Below, one piece after another: positions 34,236 to 42,783 of a DNA stretch of 64,000 nt. The notes beneath the pieces were generated by a model. The model was not told where the DNA came from, made no database searches, and was given only the letters and a program-made list of their open reading frames with translations. The position numbers and the translations under genes are program-made. The stretch spans positions 1 through 64,000 of the forward strand of contig JBHYFN010000012.1 in the NCBI GenBank assembly GCA_051859505.1, read 5' to 3'. The stretch's first letter is position 1. Every line of letters starts with the position of its first letter. Source of the stretch: JAFIEN01 sp051859505. Lineage in GTDB: Bacteria > Pseudomonadota > Alphaproteobacteria > Rhodobacterales > Rhodobacteraceae.

Positions 34236-34921
34236 CCGACCCGGACCAGACGAAAGCCGCCCCGACCGAGCCGAAGGGCGCGAGCGCAGGCTCTGCCGCC
34301 GGGGCGGGCCGTCCGATCAACCCGGTGCTCAAGCAGGTTCTGGAACTGGGGCCGACGCTGGCCTTCTTCCTGATCTATCTCTGGCTCAGGGACGACGAAT
34401 TCCTGATCGCAGGCATCGAATATTCCGGCTTCATCGTCGCCACGGTGGTTTTCGTGCCGATCCTGCTGGCCGCGATGGGCATCCTCTGGGCGCTGACGCA
34501 CAAGCTGAGCCGGTTGCAGATCTTCACCGCCTTCATGGTGATCTTCTTCGGCGCGCTGACGGCCTGGTTCAACAACGAGGCCTTCTTCAAGATGAAGACG
34601 ACCATCGTCTATGGCGTCTTTGCCGGCATCCTCGGGCTTGGGCTGTTGCAGGGCCGAAGCTACCTGCAATGGGTGATGGGAGAGCTGTTGCCGATGGAGC
34701 CCGAGGGCTGGATGATCCTGACGCGGCGGCTGGCGGGGATGTTCGCCGCCCTTGCCCTGGCCAACGAGGCGATCTGGCGGACGCAGAGCACCGATCTTTG
34801 GGTCAAGCTCGAGACCTTTGCCTTTCCGGTCGCGCTGTTCCTGTTCCTCTGGCTGCAGATCGTTTCGCTGCAGAAATACCTGATCGAGGAAGAGACCGGC
34901 GAGGACAAGCCCGAAGGCTGA
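34232..34921 (+). CDS. yciB: YciB/IspZ inner-membrane septation protein
   Basis: A polytopic membrane protein of 229 residues with five or six helices. The family signature appears as KQVLELGPTLAFFLIY near the N-terminus, then FFGALTAWFNNEAFFKMKTTIVYG and the late WRTQSTDLWVKLETFAFP. YciB contributes to envelope integrity and cell division, and was first named as an intracellular septation protein. The soluble first 25 residues are Ala/Gly-rich. Confidence 0.93.
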   Translation: MTDPDQTKAAPTEPKGASAGSAAGAGRPINPVLKQVLELGPTLAFFLIYLWLRDDEFLIAGIEYSGFIVATVVFVPILLAAMGILWALTHKLSRLQIFTAFMVIFFGALTAWFNNEAFFKMKTTIVYGVFAGILGLGLLQGRSYLQWVMGELLPMEPEGWMILTRRLAGMFAALALANEAIWRTQSTDLWVKLETFAFPVALFLFLWLQIVSLQKYLIEEETGEDKPEG

Positions 34922-34925
34922 GCCC

Positions 34926-34977
34926 GACCGGGGGGGTCGACCGGGGGGGTCGTCCGGGAGGGTCGACCGGGGGGGGC
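34926..34977. repeat. 13-bp tandem repeat, yciB/xseA gap
   Basis: Four consecutive 13-bp units, GACCGGGGGGGTC twice, then GTCCGGGAGGGTC and GACCGGGGGGGGC, fill most of the 58-bp gap between the convergent stops of yciB and xseA. Confidence 0.8.
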
Positions 34978-34979
34978 GG

Positions 34980-36470
34980 CTAGAACAGGCTGCCCTGATC
35001 GCCGGGGTCTTGCGGGTCGGGCCTGCGGGGAGCCCTGCGGGGCGGCGATCCACCCAGAGTGATCCGGCCGTCTGCGAATTGCAGCTCGATCTCCTGGGCG
35101 CTGCGCGCGGCGGCAACGCCGGTCACGACCGCACCATCCCCGCGCACAACGGCGAAACCCCGGCCCAGCGTCGCCTCGTAACCCAGCGTGCCGCGCAACC
35201 GCTCAAGCGCCTCGAGTGCGATCCGGGCGCGGGCGATGCGCTCCTCTGCCAGATGCGGGCCGAACCTTTGCGCGACCCGCGCCAGATCGCCGCGCCTGTC
35301 ACGCCCCAGCCGCGCCACCGCCGGGGCCAGACGCGCCGCCAGATCGCCCAGCGCCTTGCGCTCGGCCGCCACCGTGCGGCGCAAAAGGCCCGGGCGCAGG
35401 CTCTGGTCGGCCAGCCGCACCCGCGCCGCCGCGAGCCGCCCCCGCAGCCCCGCCGCCAGCCGTTCGCCCAGCGCGTCAAGGCGCTGACGCTCCTGCGCAA
35501 GGATCGCATCCGCCCGCGGCAGCGCCCGCCCCAGATCCGCCAGCCGCTGCCGCCGCTGGCCCAGCCCCTGCGTCAGCGCCCGGCTGGCCCGCGCGCCCAG
35601 CGCATCGACCGCGGCGATCAGGTCCATCCGCACCGGCACCGCCAGCTCCGCCGCCGCCGTGGGCGTGGGCGCGCGCTTGTCCGAGACGAAGTCGATCAGC
35701 GTCGTATCGGTCTCGTGTCCCACCGCGCTGATCAGGGGGATCGCGCTTGCGGCGGCGGCGCGGGCCACCACCTCTTCGTTGAAGCCCCACAGATCCTCGA
35801 TCGACCCGCCGCCGCGCGCCACGATCAGAAGGTCGGGCCGGGGGATCGGGCCGCCCGGGGGCAGCGCGTTGAAGCCGGCGATGGCGCGGGCCACCTCGGG
35901 GGCGCAGGCCTGGCCCTGCACCGCGACGGGCCAGACCAGAACCTTGCGCGGAAAGCGGTCGCGCAGGCGGTGCAGGATATCGCGGATCACCGCGCCCGAG
36001 GGCGAGGTGATGACGCCGATCACCTCGGGCAGCCAGGGGATCGGCTGCTTGCGCGCGGGATCGAACAGCCCTTCGGCGGCCAGCTGCGCCTTGCGCTTTT
36101 CCAGCATCGCCATCAGCGCGCCGACCCCGGCCGGTGCGATATCCTCGATGATCATCTGGTATTTCGACTGGCCCGGAAAGGTCGTGAGCCGCCCCGTCGC
36201 CACGACCTCCATCCCCTCTTCGGGCCGGGTCGCAAGCTTGGCCGCCTGCCCTTTCCAGACCACGGCAGCGAGGACCGAACGGTCGTCCTTGAGATCAAGG
36301 TAAAGATGCCCCGAGGCCGGACGCGACACCCGGCCCACCTCGCCGCGCACACGGACGAAGCCGAACTCGCCCTCGACCATGCGTTTGACCGCGCCCGACA
36401 GTTCCGAGACGGTGAATTCCGGCGCATTGCCGCCCCCGCCCGTCCCCTCCTCCTCCTCGAACAGTTCCAC
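34980..36470 (-). CDS. xseA: Exodeoxyribonuclease VII large subunit
   Basis: XseA with XseB degrades single-stranded DNA to oligonucleotides. The 496 residues start with a short acidic tail, then the OB-fold (EFTVSELSGAVKRMVEGEFG, VRGEVGRVSRPASGHLYLDLKDD). The nuclease core carries the conserved GVITSPSGAVIRDI, then ARGGGSIEDLWGFN and SAVGHETDTTLID, and a long Arg/Ala-rich coiled coil follows. The start is taken as the GTG at 36470 because AAGGACGAGG lies just upstream; the frame stays open further but is antisense to purD. Confidence 0.93.
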   Translation of the reverse strand: MELFEEEEGTGGGGNAPEFTVSELSGAVKRMVEGEFGFVRVRGEVGRVSRPASGHLYLDLKDDRSVLAAVVWKGQAAKLATRPEEGMEVVATGRLTTFPGQSKYQMIIEDIAPAGVGALMAMLEKRKAQLAAEGLFDPARKQPIPWLPEVIGVITSPSGAVIRDILHRLRDRFPRKVLVWPVAVQGQACAPEVARAIAGFNALPPGGPIPRPDLLIVARGGGSIEDLWGFNEEVVARAAAASAIPLISAVGHETDTTLIDFVSDKRAPTPTAAAELAVPVRMDLIAAVDALGARASRALTQGLGQRRQRLADLGRALPRADAILAQERQRLDALGERLAAGLRGRLAAARVRLADQSLRPGLLRRTVAAERKALGDLAARLAPAVARLGRDRRGDLARVAQRFGPHLAEERIARARIALEALERLRGTLGYEATLGRGFAVVRGDGAVVTGVAAARSAQEIELQFADGRITLGGSPPRRAPRRPDPQDPGDQGSLF

Positions 36471-36483
36471 CTGCCTCGTCCTT

Positions 36484-36522
36484 CGTCTTGTGCCACCGTC
36501 TTGTGCCACCGTCTTGTGCCTC
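36484..36522. repeat. 13-bp tandem repeat upstream of xseA
   Basis: Three 13-bp units, CGTCTTGTGCCAC twice and CGTCTTGTGCCTC once, lie in the 115-bp gap between divergent xseA and purD, ending 13 bp upstream of the xseA GTG. Copy-number change here could shift promoter or leader spacing for xseA. Confidence 0.8.
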
Positions 36523-36585
36523 GGTGCCCCGCACCCTAGAACGCCGGCGGCACAAGGCCAAGGCAGCACGGCAAGGCGGGGCGGC

Positions 36586-37860
36586 ATGAACATCCTCATT
36601 CTGGGCGGCGGCGGGCGCGAACATGCGCTGGCCTGGGCGGTCAAGCAGAACCCGAAATGCGACCGGCTGATCGTGGCGCCGGGCAATGCGGGGATCGCGG
36701 CCATCGCCGAATGCTCGGACCTCGACATCCTGGATGGCGATGCGGTGGCGGCTTTCGCCGTCGAGAATGCGGTCGATCTGGTCATCATCGGCCCCGAGGC
36801 GCCTCTGGCCGCCGGCGTGGCAGACCGGCTGCGGCAGGCGGGCCTTGCGACCTTCGGTCCCTCGGCCGCGGCGGCCCGGCTCGAGGCCTCCAAGACCTTC
36901 ACCAAGGAGATCTGCGACGCCGTCGCCGCCCCCACCGCTGGCTGGGCCCGGTTCGACGCGGCCGCGCCCGCGCGCCGCTACATCACCGACAAGGGCCTGC
37001 CGCTGGTCATCAAGGCCGACGGGCTGGCCGCCGGCAAGGGCGTGGTCATCCCCGAGACGGTGGAAGAGGCGCTTGACGTGGTCAAGATGATGTTCGGCGG
37101 CATCTATGACGCGGCCGGCAGCAGCGTGGTGATCGAGGAATTCATGGAGGGCGAGGAGGCCAGCTTCTTTGTCCTCGTCGATGGCGAGACCTGCCTGCCG
37201 ATCGGCACCGCGCAGGATCACAAGCGCGCCTTCGACGGCGATACCGGCCCCAATACCGGCGGCATGGGCGCCTATTCCCCCGCGCCGGTCCTGACGCAGG
37301 CGCTTCAGGATCAGGTGATGGAGACGATCATCCGCCCCACCATGGCCGAGATGGCCCGCCGCGGCATGCCCTATCAGGGGGTGCTTTACGCCGGGCTGAT
37401 GATCGAGGGCGACCGGGCGCGGCTGGTGGAGTACAACGCCCGTTTCGGCGACCCGGAAGCGCAGGTTCTTGCGCTGCGGCTGGGGGGGCAGCTTCTGGAC
37501 CTCATGCAGGCCTGCGCCGAGGGGCGGCTGGCCGAGGCGCAGGTCAACTGGGCCGAGGATCACGCGCTGACCGTGGTGATGGCCGCCAGGGGCTATCCGG
37601 GAAGCTACGCCAAGGGCAGCGTGATCGGGGGCCTCGACACCCTGCCCGAGGACAGCCACGGAATCGTCTTTCACGCCGGGACAGTGCGGCAGGGCGGGGC
37701 GGTCCTGGCCAATGGCGGGCGGGTGCTGAACGCCACCGCGCGCGGCGCGACCCTGGCCGAGGCGCGCGCCCGCGCCTATGCGCTGGTCGAGGGGATCGAC
37801 TGGCCCGAGGGGTTCTGCCGCCGCGACATCGGCTGGCGCGCGCTGAACGGCAACGGCTGA
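36586..37860 (+). CDS. purD: Phosphoribosylamine-glycine ligase
   Basis: PurD (GARS) couples glycine to phosphoribosylamine with ATP in purine synthesis. The 424 residues start MNILILGGGGREHALAWA, and show IIGPEAPLAAGVADRL, the ATP-grasp segment VIKADGLAAGKGV and the conserved DHKRAFDGDTGPNTGGMGAY, then EYNARFGDPEAQ. It is divergent from xseA. Confidence 0.97.
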   Translation: MNILILGGGGREHALAWAVKQNPKCDRLIVAPGNAGIAAIAECSDLDILDGDAVAAFAVENAVDLVIIGPEAPLAAGVADRLRQAGLATFGPSAAAARLEASKTFTKEICDAVAAPTAGWARFDAAAPARRYITDKGLPLVIKADGLAAGKGVVIPETVEEALDVVKMMFGGIYDAAGSSVVIEEFMEGEEASFFVLVDGETCLPIGTAQDHKRAFDGDTGPNTGGMGAYSPAPVLTQALQDQVMETIIRPTMAEMARRGMPYQGVLYAGLMIEGDRARLVEYNARFGDPEAQVLALRLGGQLLDLMQACAEGRLAEAQVNWAEDHALTVVMAARGYPGSYAKGSVIGGLDTLPEDSHGIVFHAGTVRQGGAVLANGGRVLNATARGATLAEARARAYALVEGIDWPEGFCRRDIGWRALNGNG

Positions 37861-37934
37861 GGCGACGGGGGGCCTCCGCCCCCCCCCCGAATGTGGCAGT
37901 TCCCTTGCACGGCCCCTGCCGCTAGGCTGGCGGG

Positions 37935-38852
37935 ATGACCGCGACTTCCCTTCAGGCCGACCGGCCGATGCTGGGCATCCTCCTGATGCTGGGCTTTTGC
38001 GTTCTGGCCCCGGTGGGCGATGCGCTGGCCAAGGTGCTGGGCGATTACCTGCCGCTGGGGATGCTCGTGCTGGTGCGCTTCGGGCTGCAGGCGCTGTTCC
38101 TTCTGCCGCTTGTCCTTGCGGCCGGCGGGTCGCTCTGGCCGGGGCGGCGGCTGTTCCTTCTGGCAGCCCTGCGCACCGGCCTGCATGTGGTGGGGATCGG
38201 CGCGATGTTCGCCGCCCTGCGCTATCTGCCGCTGGCCGATGCGCTGGCGATTGCCTTTCTCTGCCCCTTCCTGCTCTTGATCCTGGGCCATCTGGTGCTG
38301 GGCGAACATGTGGGGCCGCATCGCCTCTGGGCCTGTGCGGTGGGCTTTGCCGGAACGCTTCTGGTGATCCAGCCGAATTTCGTGGCCGTCGGCCTGCCCG
38401 CGCTGTTTCCGGTGATCGTGGCGGTGGCCTTTGCCCTTTTCATGCTCGTCACCCGCCACATCGCCAAGGAGATCGACCCGATCCGCCTGCAGACGCTGAG
38501 CGGATTGCAGGCGACCGCGATCCTCCTGCCGCTGATGGTTTTCGGCCCCGACCTGCCGGTGCTGGCGCTGGAGCGGCCCGAGGCCGGGATCGCCCTGCTG
38601 TTGCTGGCGCTGGGGGTGACGGGCACGGTTGCCCATCTGCTGATGACCTGGAGCCTGCGGCTTGCCCCCGGCGCCACACTGGCGCCGATGCAATATCTCG
38701 AGATCCCCTTCGCCACCTTCATCGGCTGGCTGGTGTTCCGCGATCTGCCCAACGGTCTGGCCGCTGTCGGCATCGCGGTGACGGTGGCGGCGGGCCTTTA
38801 CATCATCCGGCGCGAGCAGGCCACCGCCCGGGGGCGGCCCGCAGCGCCCTGA
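37935..38852 (+). CDS. EamA/DMT-family transporter
   Basis: An inner-membrane carrier of 305 residues with ten hydrophobic segments in two EamA repeats (ALRYLPLADALAIAFLCPFLLLILG in the first, SLRLAPGATLAPMQYLEIPFATFIGWLVF in the second). DMT transporters export metabolites such as amino acids or nucleosides; the substrate cannot be inferred. Its last 50 bp overlap the convergent thiamine pyrophosphokinase gene. Confidence 0.88.
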   Translation: MTATSLQADRPMLGILLMLGFCVLAPVGDALAKVLGDYLPLGMLVLVRFGLQALFLLPLVLAAGGSLWPGRRLFLLAALRTGLHVVGIGAMFAALRYLPLADALAIAFLCPFLLLILGHLVLGEHVGPHRLWACAVGFAGTLLVIQPNFVAVGLPALFPVIVAVAFALFMLVTRHIAKEIDPIRLQTLSGLQATAILLPLMVFGPDLPVLALERPEAGIALLLLALGVTGTVAHLLMTWSLRLAPGATLAPMQYLEIPFATFIGWLVFRDLPNGLAAVGIAVTVAAGLYIIRREQATARGRPAAP

Positions 38853-39492
38853 CCGCCTCGGGCAGCACAAGCCGGGGCAGGATCACCAGCATCCGCGGCG
38901 CGCCCGCCTTCAACCGGACCGGCCCCAGCGCCTCGTTCGAGGTGCCGATCAGGCTGTCGGGGGCGAAGGCGAGGCCCCCGGTCGGCCAGCGCAGCCCCTC
39001 CGAAGCGACCTCGACCGGCCCCATCGGGAACAGCGACACCACGGTGCCGGGATCAAGCTGCAGCGACAGGCTGGGCGGGCAGACGAAGGTCACGCTTTCA
39101 TGCCCCAGCACCAGACAGGCCCGATCGGCCCGGCGCACCAGGGTGTGCATGACCGCCAGTTCGTGATCGAATCGCCCCCCCGTGACCCCGACCGCGATGA
39201 CCAGCGGGGCCGCCACATGGCGCAGCGCCTTGTCGAAATCGGTCGTCTCCTGTTCGGCGATCGGGTGCAGCCGGTCGGCGAAGGCGGCCGCCGCCTCGGG
39301 GCTGATGCTGTCCATGTCGCCGATCACCGCGCTGGGCGTCAGCCCGGCCGCCAGCACCGCCCCCGCGCCACCATCCGCCGCGACAAGGGTGGGCGCGAGG
39401 CTTAAGGCCGTGGTAAGGTCCTGTGGCCTAAGCTCTCCTCCACCGATCAGGGTGACTGGAACCGGACTGTCAACAATCATCCCGGCCGCCAT
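38803..39492 (-). CDS. Thiamine pyrophosphokinase
   Basis: This enzyme transfers pyrophosphate from ATP to thiamine to form thiamine diphosphate. The 229 residues show VAADGGAGAVLAAGL, the metal and nucleotide loop IGDMDSI, the QETTDFDKALRH motif and VTGGRFDHELAV, all diagnostic. Two in-frame ATGs (39492 and 39480) are possible; neither has a strong ribosome site. No THI-box riboswitch is visible upstream. The 3' end overlaps the EamA gene by 50 bp. Confidence 0.93.
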   Translation of the reverse strand: MAAGMIVDSPVPVTLIGGGELRPQDLTTALSLAPTLVAADGGAGAVLAAGLTPSAVIGDMDSISPEAAAAFADRLHPIAEQETTDFDKALRHVAAPLVIAVGVTGGRFDHELAVMHTLVRRADRACLVLGHESVTFVCPPSLSLQLDPGTVVSLFPMGPVEVASEGLRWPTGGLAFAPDSLIGTSNEALGPVRLKAGAPRMLVILPRLVLPEAVRALRAAPGRWPARAG

Positions 39493-39566
39493 GGATCAGG
39501 GTCAGAATGGAAAACCGCCGCAAAGTTGTCATGAAATGAACCCGCCCCTTCCATTGTCCGGCTCCG

Positions 39567-39591
39567 GTTTACGAACCAATTGCTGGTAAAC
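39567..39591. promoter_or_regulatory. Candidate operator upstream of the acidic-protein gene
   Basis: GTTTAC (39567-39572) and GTAAAC (39586-39591) form an exact inverted repeat with a 13-bp spacer in an AT-rich patch, 38 bp upstream of the start of the large acidic protein. The position fits a regulator site; the regulator is unknown. Confidence 0.4.
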
Positions 39592-39628
39592 AGATTGTTG
39601 CTTGGAACGCGAGAAAGCGAGCGCACAC

Positions 39629-42442
39629 ATGGTTGGATCCCAGAAGATTCTCACGGTCTCCTATGGAACATTCTCCTGCACGCTGGAAGGATTCGAGGAT
39701 TCCTTCGAGACGATGAAGGCGATTGCAGAGTATTTCCGCGACCTGGCGGCTGAAGACCGCTATTTCGGCGCCGAACCGCCCGTCCCCGATGCCGAGATGT
39801 TGACCCGCATCGCCGAACGCGAGGTTTCGCGCCGGGTCGAAGCACGGATGGAGGCGTCGGGCATCGTGCTGCGCGTAGGCTCTGCCCTCGATGCGGCGGC
39901 GGCGGGCGCGACTGCCGCGACTGCGGCCCCGGAAGAGGACGCCGGTCAGGCTGCTGACGAATCGGCCGCCGCCGCACCTGATGCCGCGCCGGTTGCCGAG
40001 GATCTTCCCCCGGCCGAAACCCCGGCCGAAACCCTGGCGGAAACCCCGGCCGAAACCGTTTCCGCACCCGTTCTCGACCCTGTTGCCAAGGCGCCGGCCG
40101 ATCCGGCGATGCCGCCCGCAATGGTCGCCCCCTCGAACCCGGCGTCTGCTCGCGCCGGGTTCGAGGATCTGGCCGAGGAGACCGCGGAAGAGGCCGAACC
40201 TCTTGCCACGCCGGTCGAGACGGTCCTGCCTGCGCATCCCGACGCCGACAGCGTCGCCGCCAAGCTGCAGCGCATCCGCGCCGTGGTCGGCAAATCCGCG
40301 CTTGCCACGCAGGCCGGAGACAGCGCCTCCGACGCGCAGCTTGAGGACGGGGAAGAGCTTTGGTCCGGTCTGGGCGGCGCCCAGGCTGAAACCGCCTTCG
40401 CCGCGCCCGAGATGGCCGAAGACGAGATGGCCGAAGCCGGGATGACCGACGCCGAACAGCCATCGCAGGACGAGGAGCCGACGGATCAGGACCACGCCGC
40501 CCCCGAAGCGGCAGAGCCCGCCGCTGATCAGGCTCTGGAGACGGCCGAAGACGAGGTTGCCTCCACCGACGAACCGCAAGCGGCCGAGGCCGATCCGGCC
40601 CCCGTCCGCCCGCGCGTCATCCGCATCCGCCGTGCCGATTTCGATGCCGCCGTGGCCGCGGGCACGATCGCGATGCGCCCCGACCCGGCCCCCGCCGCCG
40701 AGGTTGAGGCTGAGGCAGAGGACGACGGTGTTGCCGAGGCAGAGGCCTTCGACGCGGCCGAGGCATCCCCCGAACCCGCCATGACCGAGGCCGAGGCCGC
40801 GCCCGAGGATGTGCAGCTGGAGGCGCCCGAGGTTTCGGAAGCGGATCTGGTGCAGGATCTGGCCCAGGATCTGGCGGACCTGACCGCCGAGGACATCGCC
40901 GACAACACCGCCGAGGACATGGCCGAAGACACGGCCGAAGAGATGATCGGCGAGGCCTTCGATCTGTCCGACGAGCAGGAGTTGAATGCAGCTCAGCTTG
41001 ACGAGGATCTCGAGGATCTGGCGCGGCTCGACGGCGCTCCCGCCCTTGCGGAACCGGGCGAGGCTTCGCTTTCCGCCGAGGCCGAGGCCGAGCTGCTGCG
41101 CGAACTGGCCGCCGTGGAAACGGCCGCCGAGATGCTGGCAGAGGACTCCGCAGCCGTCAGCGAGGAGGCCGCATTCGAAACCGAGGAGGCCCCCGAGGCG
41201 CTGTTTGAAGAGGCCTCGGACGACCTGTCCGACGCCCCCGCGGAATTGTCGATTGCCGATCTGATGGCAAAGGCCGCCACCTCGATCACGGCGCCGGCAG
41301 CTTCGGACGCCCGCGACGACGTGGCCGAGGAAGCCGACGATCCGGACCTGACGGCGGCGCTTTCCGGCCTCGAGCCCGACTGGTCGGACGTCGACGACGC
41401 GCCCCGGGCCGAGACCGAAGCCGAAGCCGCGTGGCAGGCCGGGGAAGACGCCGAGGCCGAGCTTGGGGCCGAGCTTGGGGCCGAGCTTGAGGCCGACGCT
41501 GTCGCCGGAGCATTCGACGAGGACGAAACCACGCCCGAGGCACAGGCAGAGGCAGAGGCGCCCGCCGAAGAGATGGCCGAGGCGCCGGAGGCGGCCGATC
41601 CCCTCGTTGCCGCAGGCGAACCCGTCCCGGCGGGTGACGATGCGGCCGGGATCGCGGATCTGCCCGGGGACGACGCCCACCGCACGGGCCGCGAAATCCT
41701 GGCCGATGGCGATGAGGATGCGGATCTGGACCGGCTGATGGACCAGACCGATGCGGAACTGAACACGCCCGAGGCCAGCCGCCGCCGCGATGCCATCGCC
41801 CAGCTGCGCGCCGCCGTCGCCGCGACCGAAGCCGCGCGCCGGATGGGCGAGGTGACGAAACCCGGCGCGCCCGAGACCACGGCCGAAGCCTATCGCGAAG
41901 ACCTCCGCGAGGTCGTCCGCCCGCGCCGCCCGACCCAGCCGCTTGACCCCGATCATCGCAGCGAACGGCCGCGTCCGGCCCCGCTCAAGCTGGTGGCCTC
42001 GCAAAGGGTTGATCTGCCGAAAGCCGCGCCGGCCGAACCGGGCCTCTCCGAACCCGTCCGCCCCCGCCGTGTCCGGCTCGAGGCCGAAGATCTGGCCGAG
42101 GATCTGGCGACCACGGACAGCGCCGCCGCCGGGCCGGCCCCTGCGGCTGCAAGGGCGGAGGGCACCTTCATGGATTTCGCCCGGTCGATGGGCGCCGTCT
42201 CGCTTTCGGACATGCTCGAGGCGGCGGCGGCCTATACCTCTTATGTCGAGGGGTCGGAGGATTTCTCCCGCCCGCAGATCCTGACCAAGGTGCGCGAAGC
42301 CAAGCCCGAGGACTTCAGCCGCGAAGACGGGCTGCGCTCTTTCGGAACCCTTCTGCGCGAGGGGCGGATCGTGCGCGCCCGGCCGGGGCGGTTCGTCGTG
42401 AACGAGGATACGCGGTTCAACCCGGCCCGTCAGGCCGGCTGA
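39629..42442 (+). CDS. Large acidic low-complexity protein, unknown function
   Basis: A 937-residue protein in three parts. The first 90 or so residues look folded (KILTVSYGTFSCTLEGFEDS, AIAEYFRDLAAEDRYFG). A stretch of about 750 residues is dominated by Ala, Glu, Asp and Pro and should be intrinsically disordered and strongly acidic. The last 90 residues look folded again (FARSMGAVSLSDMLEAAAAY, GLRSFGTLLREGRIVRARPG) and could be a winged helix with a basic wing. There is no signal peptide or membrane segment. The codon pattern matches the host, so it is not recently acquired. It stands alone, with its own terminator and a possible operator. No family is recognised. Confidence 0.8.
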   Translation: MVGSQKILTVSYGTFSCTLEGFEDSFETMKAIAEYFRDLAAEDRYFGAEPPVPDAEMLTRIAEREVSRRVEARMEASGIVLRVGSALDAAAAGATAATAAPEEDAGQAADESAAAAPDAAPVAEDLPPAETPAETLAETPAETVSAPVLDPVAKAPADPAMPPAMVAPSNPASARAGFEDLAEETAEEAEPLATPVETVLPAHPDADSVAAKLQRIRAVVGKSALATQAGDSASDAQLEDGEELWSGLGGAQAETAFAAPEMAEDEMAEAGMTDAEQPSQDEEPTDQDHAAPEAAEPAADQALETAEDEVASTDEPQAAEADPAPVRPRVIRIRRADFDAAVAAGTIAMRPDPAPAAEVEAEAEDDGVAEAEAFDAAEASPEPAMTEAEAAPEDVQLEAPEVSEADLVQDLAQDLADLTAEDIADNTAEDMAEDTAEEMIGEAFDLSDEQELNAAQLDEDLEDLARLDGAPALAEPGEASLSAEAEAELLRELAAVETAAEMLAEDSAAVSEEAAFETEEAPEALFEEASDDLSDAPAELSIADLMAKAATSITAPAASDARDDVAEEADDPDLTAALSGLEPDWSDVDDAPRAETEAEAAWQAGEDAEAELGAELGAELEADAVAGAFDEDETTPEAQAEAEAPAEEMAEAPEAADPLVAAGEPVPAGDDAAGIADLPGDDAHRTGREILADGDEDADLDRLMDQTDAELNTPEASRRRDAIAQLRAAVAATEAARRMGEVTKPGAPETTAEAYREDLREVVRPRRPTQPLDPDHRSERPRPAPLKLVASQRVDLPKAAPAEPGLSEPVRPRRVRLEAEDLAEDLATTDSAAAGPAPAAARAEGTFMDFARSMGAVSLSDMLEAAAAYTSYVEGSEDFSRPQILTKVREAKPEDFSREDGLRSFGTLLREGRIVRARPGRFVVNEDTRFNPARQAG

Positions 42443-42467
42443 AACGCCACATCGCAATCACCAAAGG

Positions 42468-42494
42468 CAGGGCGGGGCATCCCCGCCCTGTTTT
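42468..42494 (+). terminator. Rho-independent terminator after the acidic-protein gene
   Basis: CAGGGCGGGG (42468-42477) pairs perfectly with CCCCGCCCTG (42481-42490) across a 3-nt loop and is followed by TTTT. It starts 26 bp past the stop. Confidence 0.88.
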
Positions 42495-42541
42495 CGTGTC
42501 CGGCACGGGCCAAGGCAAGAGCAAGGGCCAGGGCGCCGGGT

Positions 42542-42772
42542 TCAGTCGTCCTGGCGCGGCGCGTCGGGATCGGCCTGGCCGATGCCCTTGAAGATGAACT
42601 TGAACGGCAGCGCCCAGATCAGCCCCAGCCCGAGATAGATCCCGAATTCCACCGTCCAGTGCGGCCGTTCGAGAACCGACACGATCGTGACCGCCGTGAT
42701 CACATAGACCGGCAGCCCCACCAGCAGGATGATCAGCGCCCAGCGCTTTCTTGCCTTGTAGCTCAGCGACAT
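42542..42772 (-). CDS. DUF2842 small membrane protein
   Basis: A 76-residue protein with a basic N-terminus (MSLSYKARKRW) and two transmembrane helices, matching the alphaproteobacterial DUF2842 family, which often sits beside purA. The function is unknown. It starts 11 bp after the purA stop and is likely co-transcribed. The start at 42772 is chosen at the Met preceding the basic N-terminus. Confidence 0.8.
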   Translation of the reverse strand: MSLSYKARKRWALIILLVGLPVYVITAVTIVSVLERPHWTVEFGIYLGLGLIWALPFKFIFKGIGQADPDAPRQDD

Positions 42773-42783
42773 GGGCCCGCTCC

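Noticed and set aside
39493..39628. THI-box riboswitch at the thiamine pyrophosphokinase gene
   Set aside because: No CTGAGA-type motif is seen on the relevant strand.
39569..42457. Minus-strand open frame of 962 codons
   Set aside because: It is a Gly/Arg-rich shadow of the acidic protein gene, caused by GCC/GAG codon repetition; the plus-strand frame has a terminator and folded ends.
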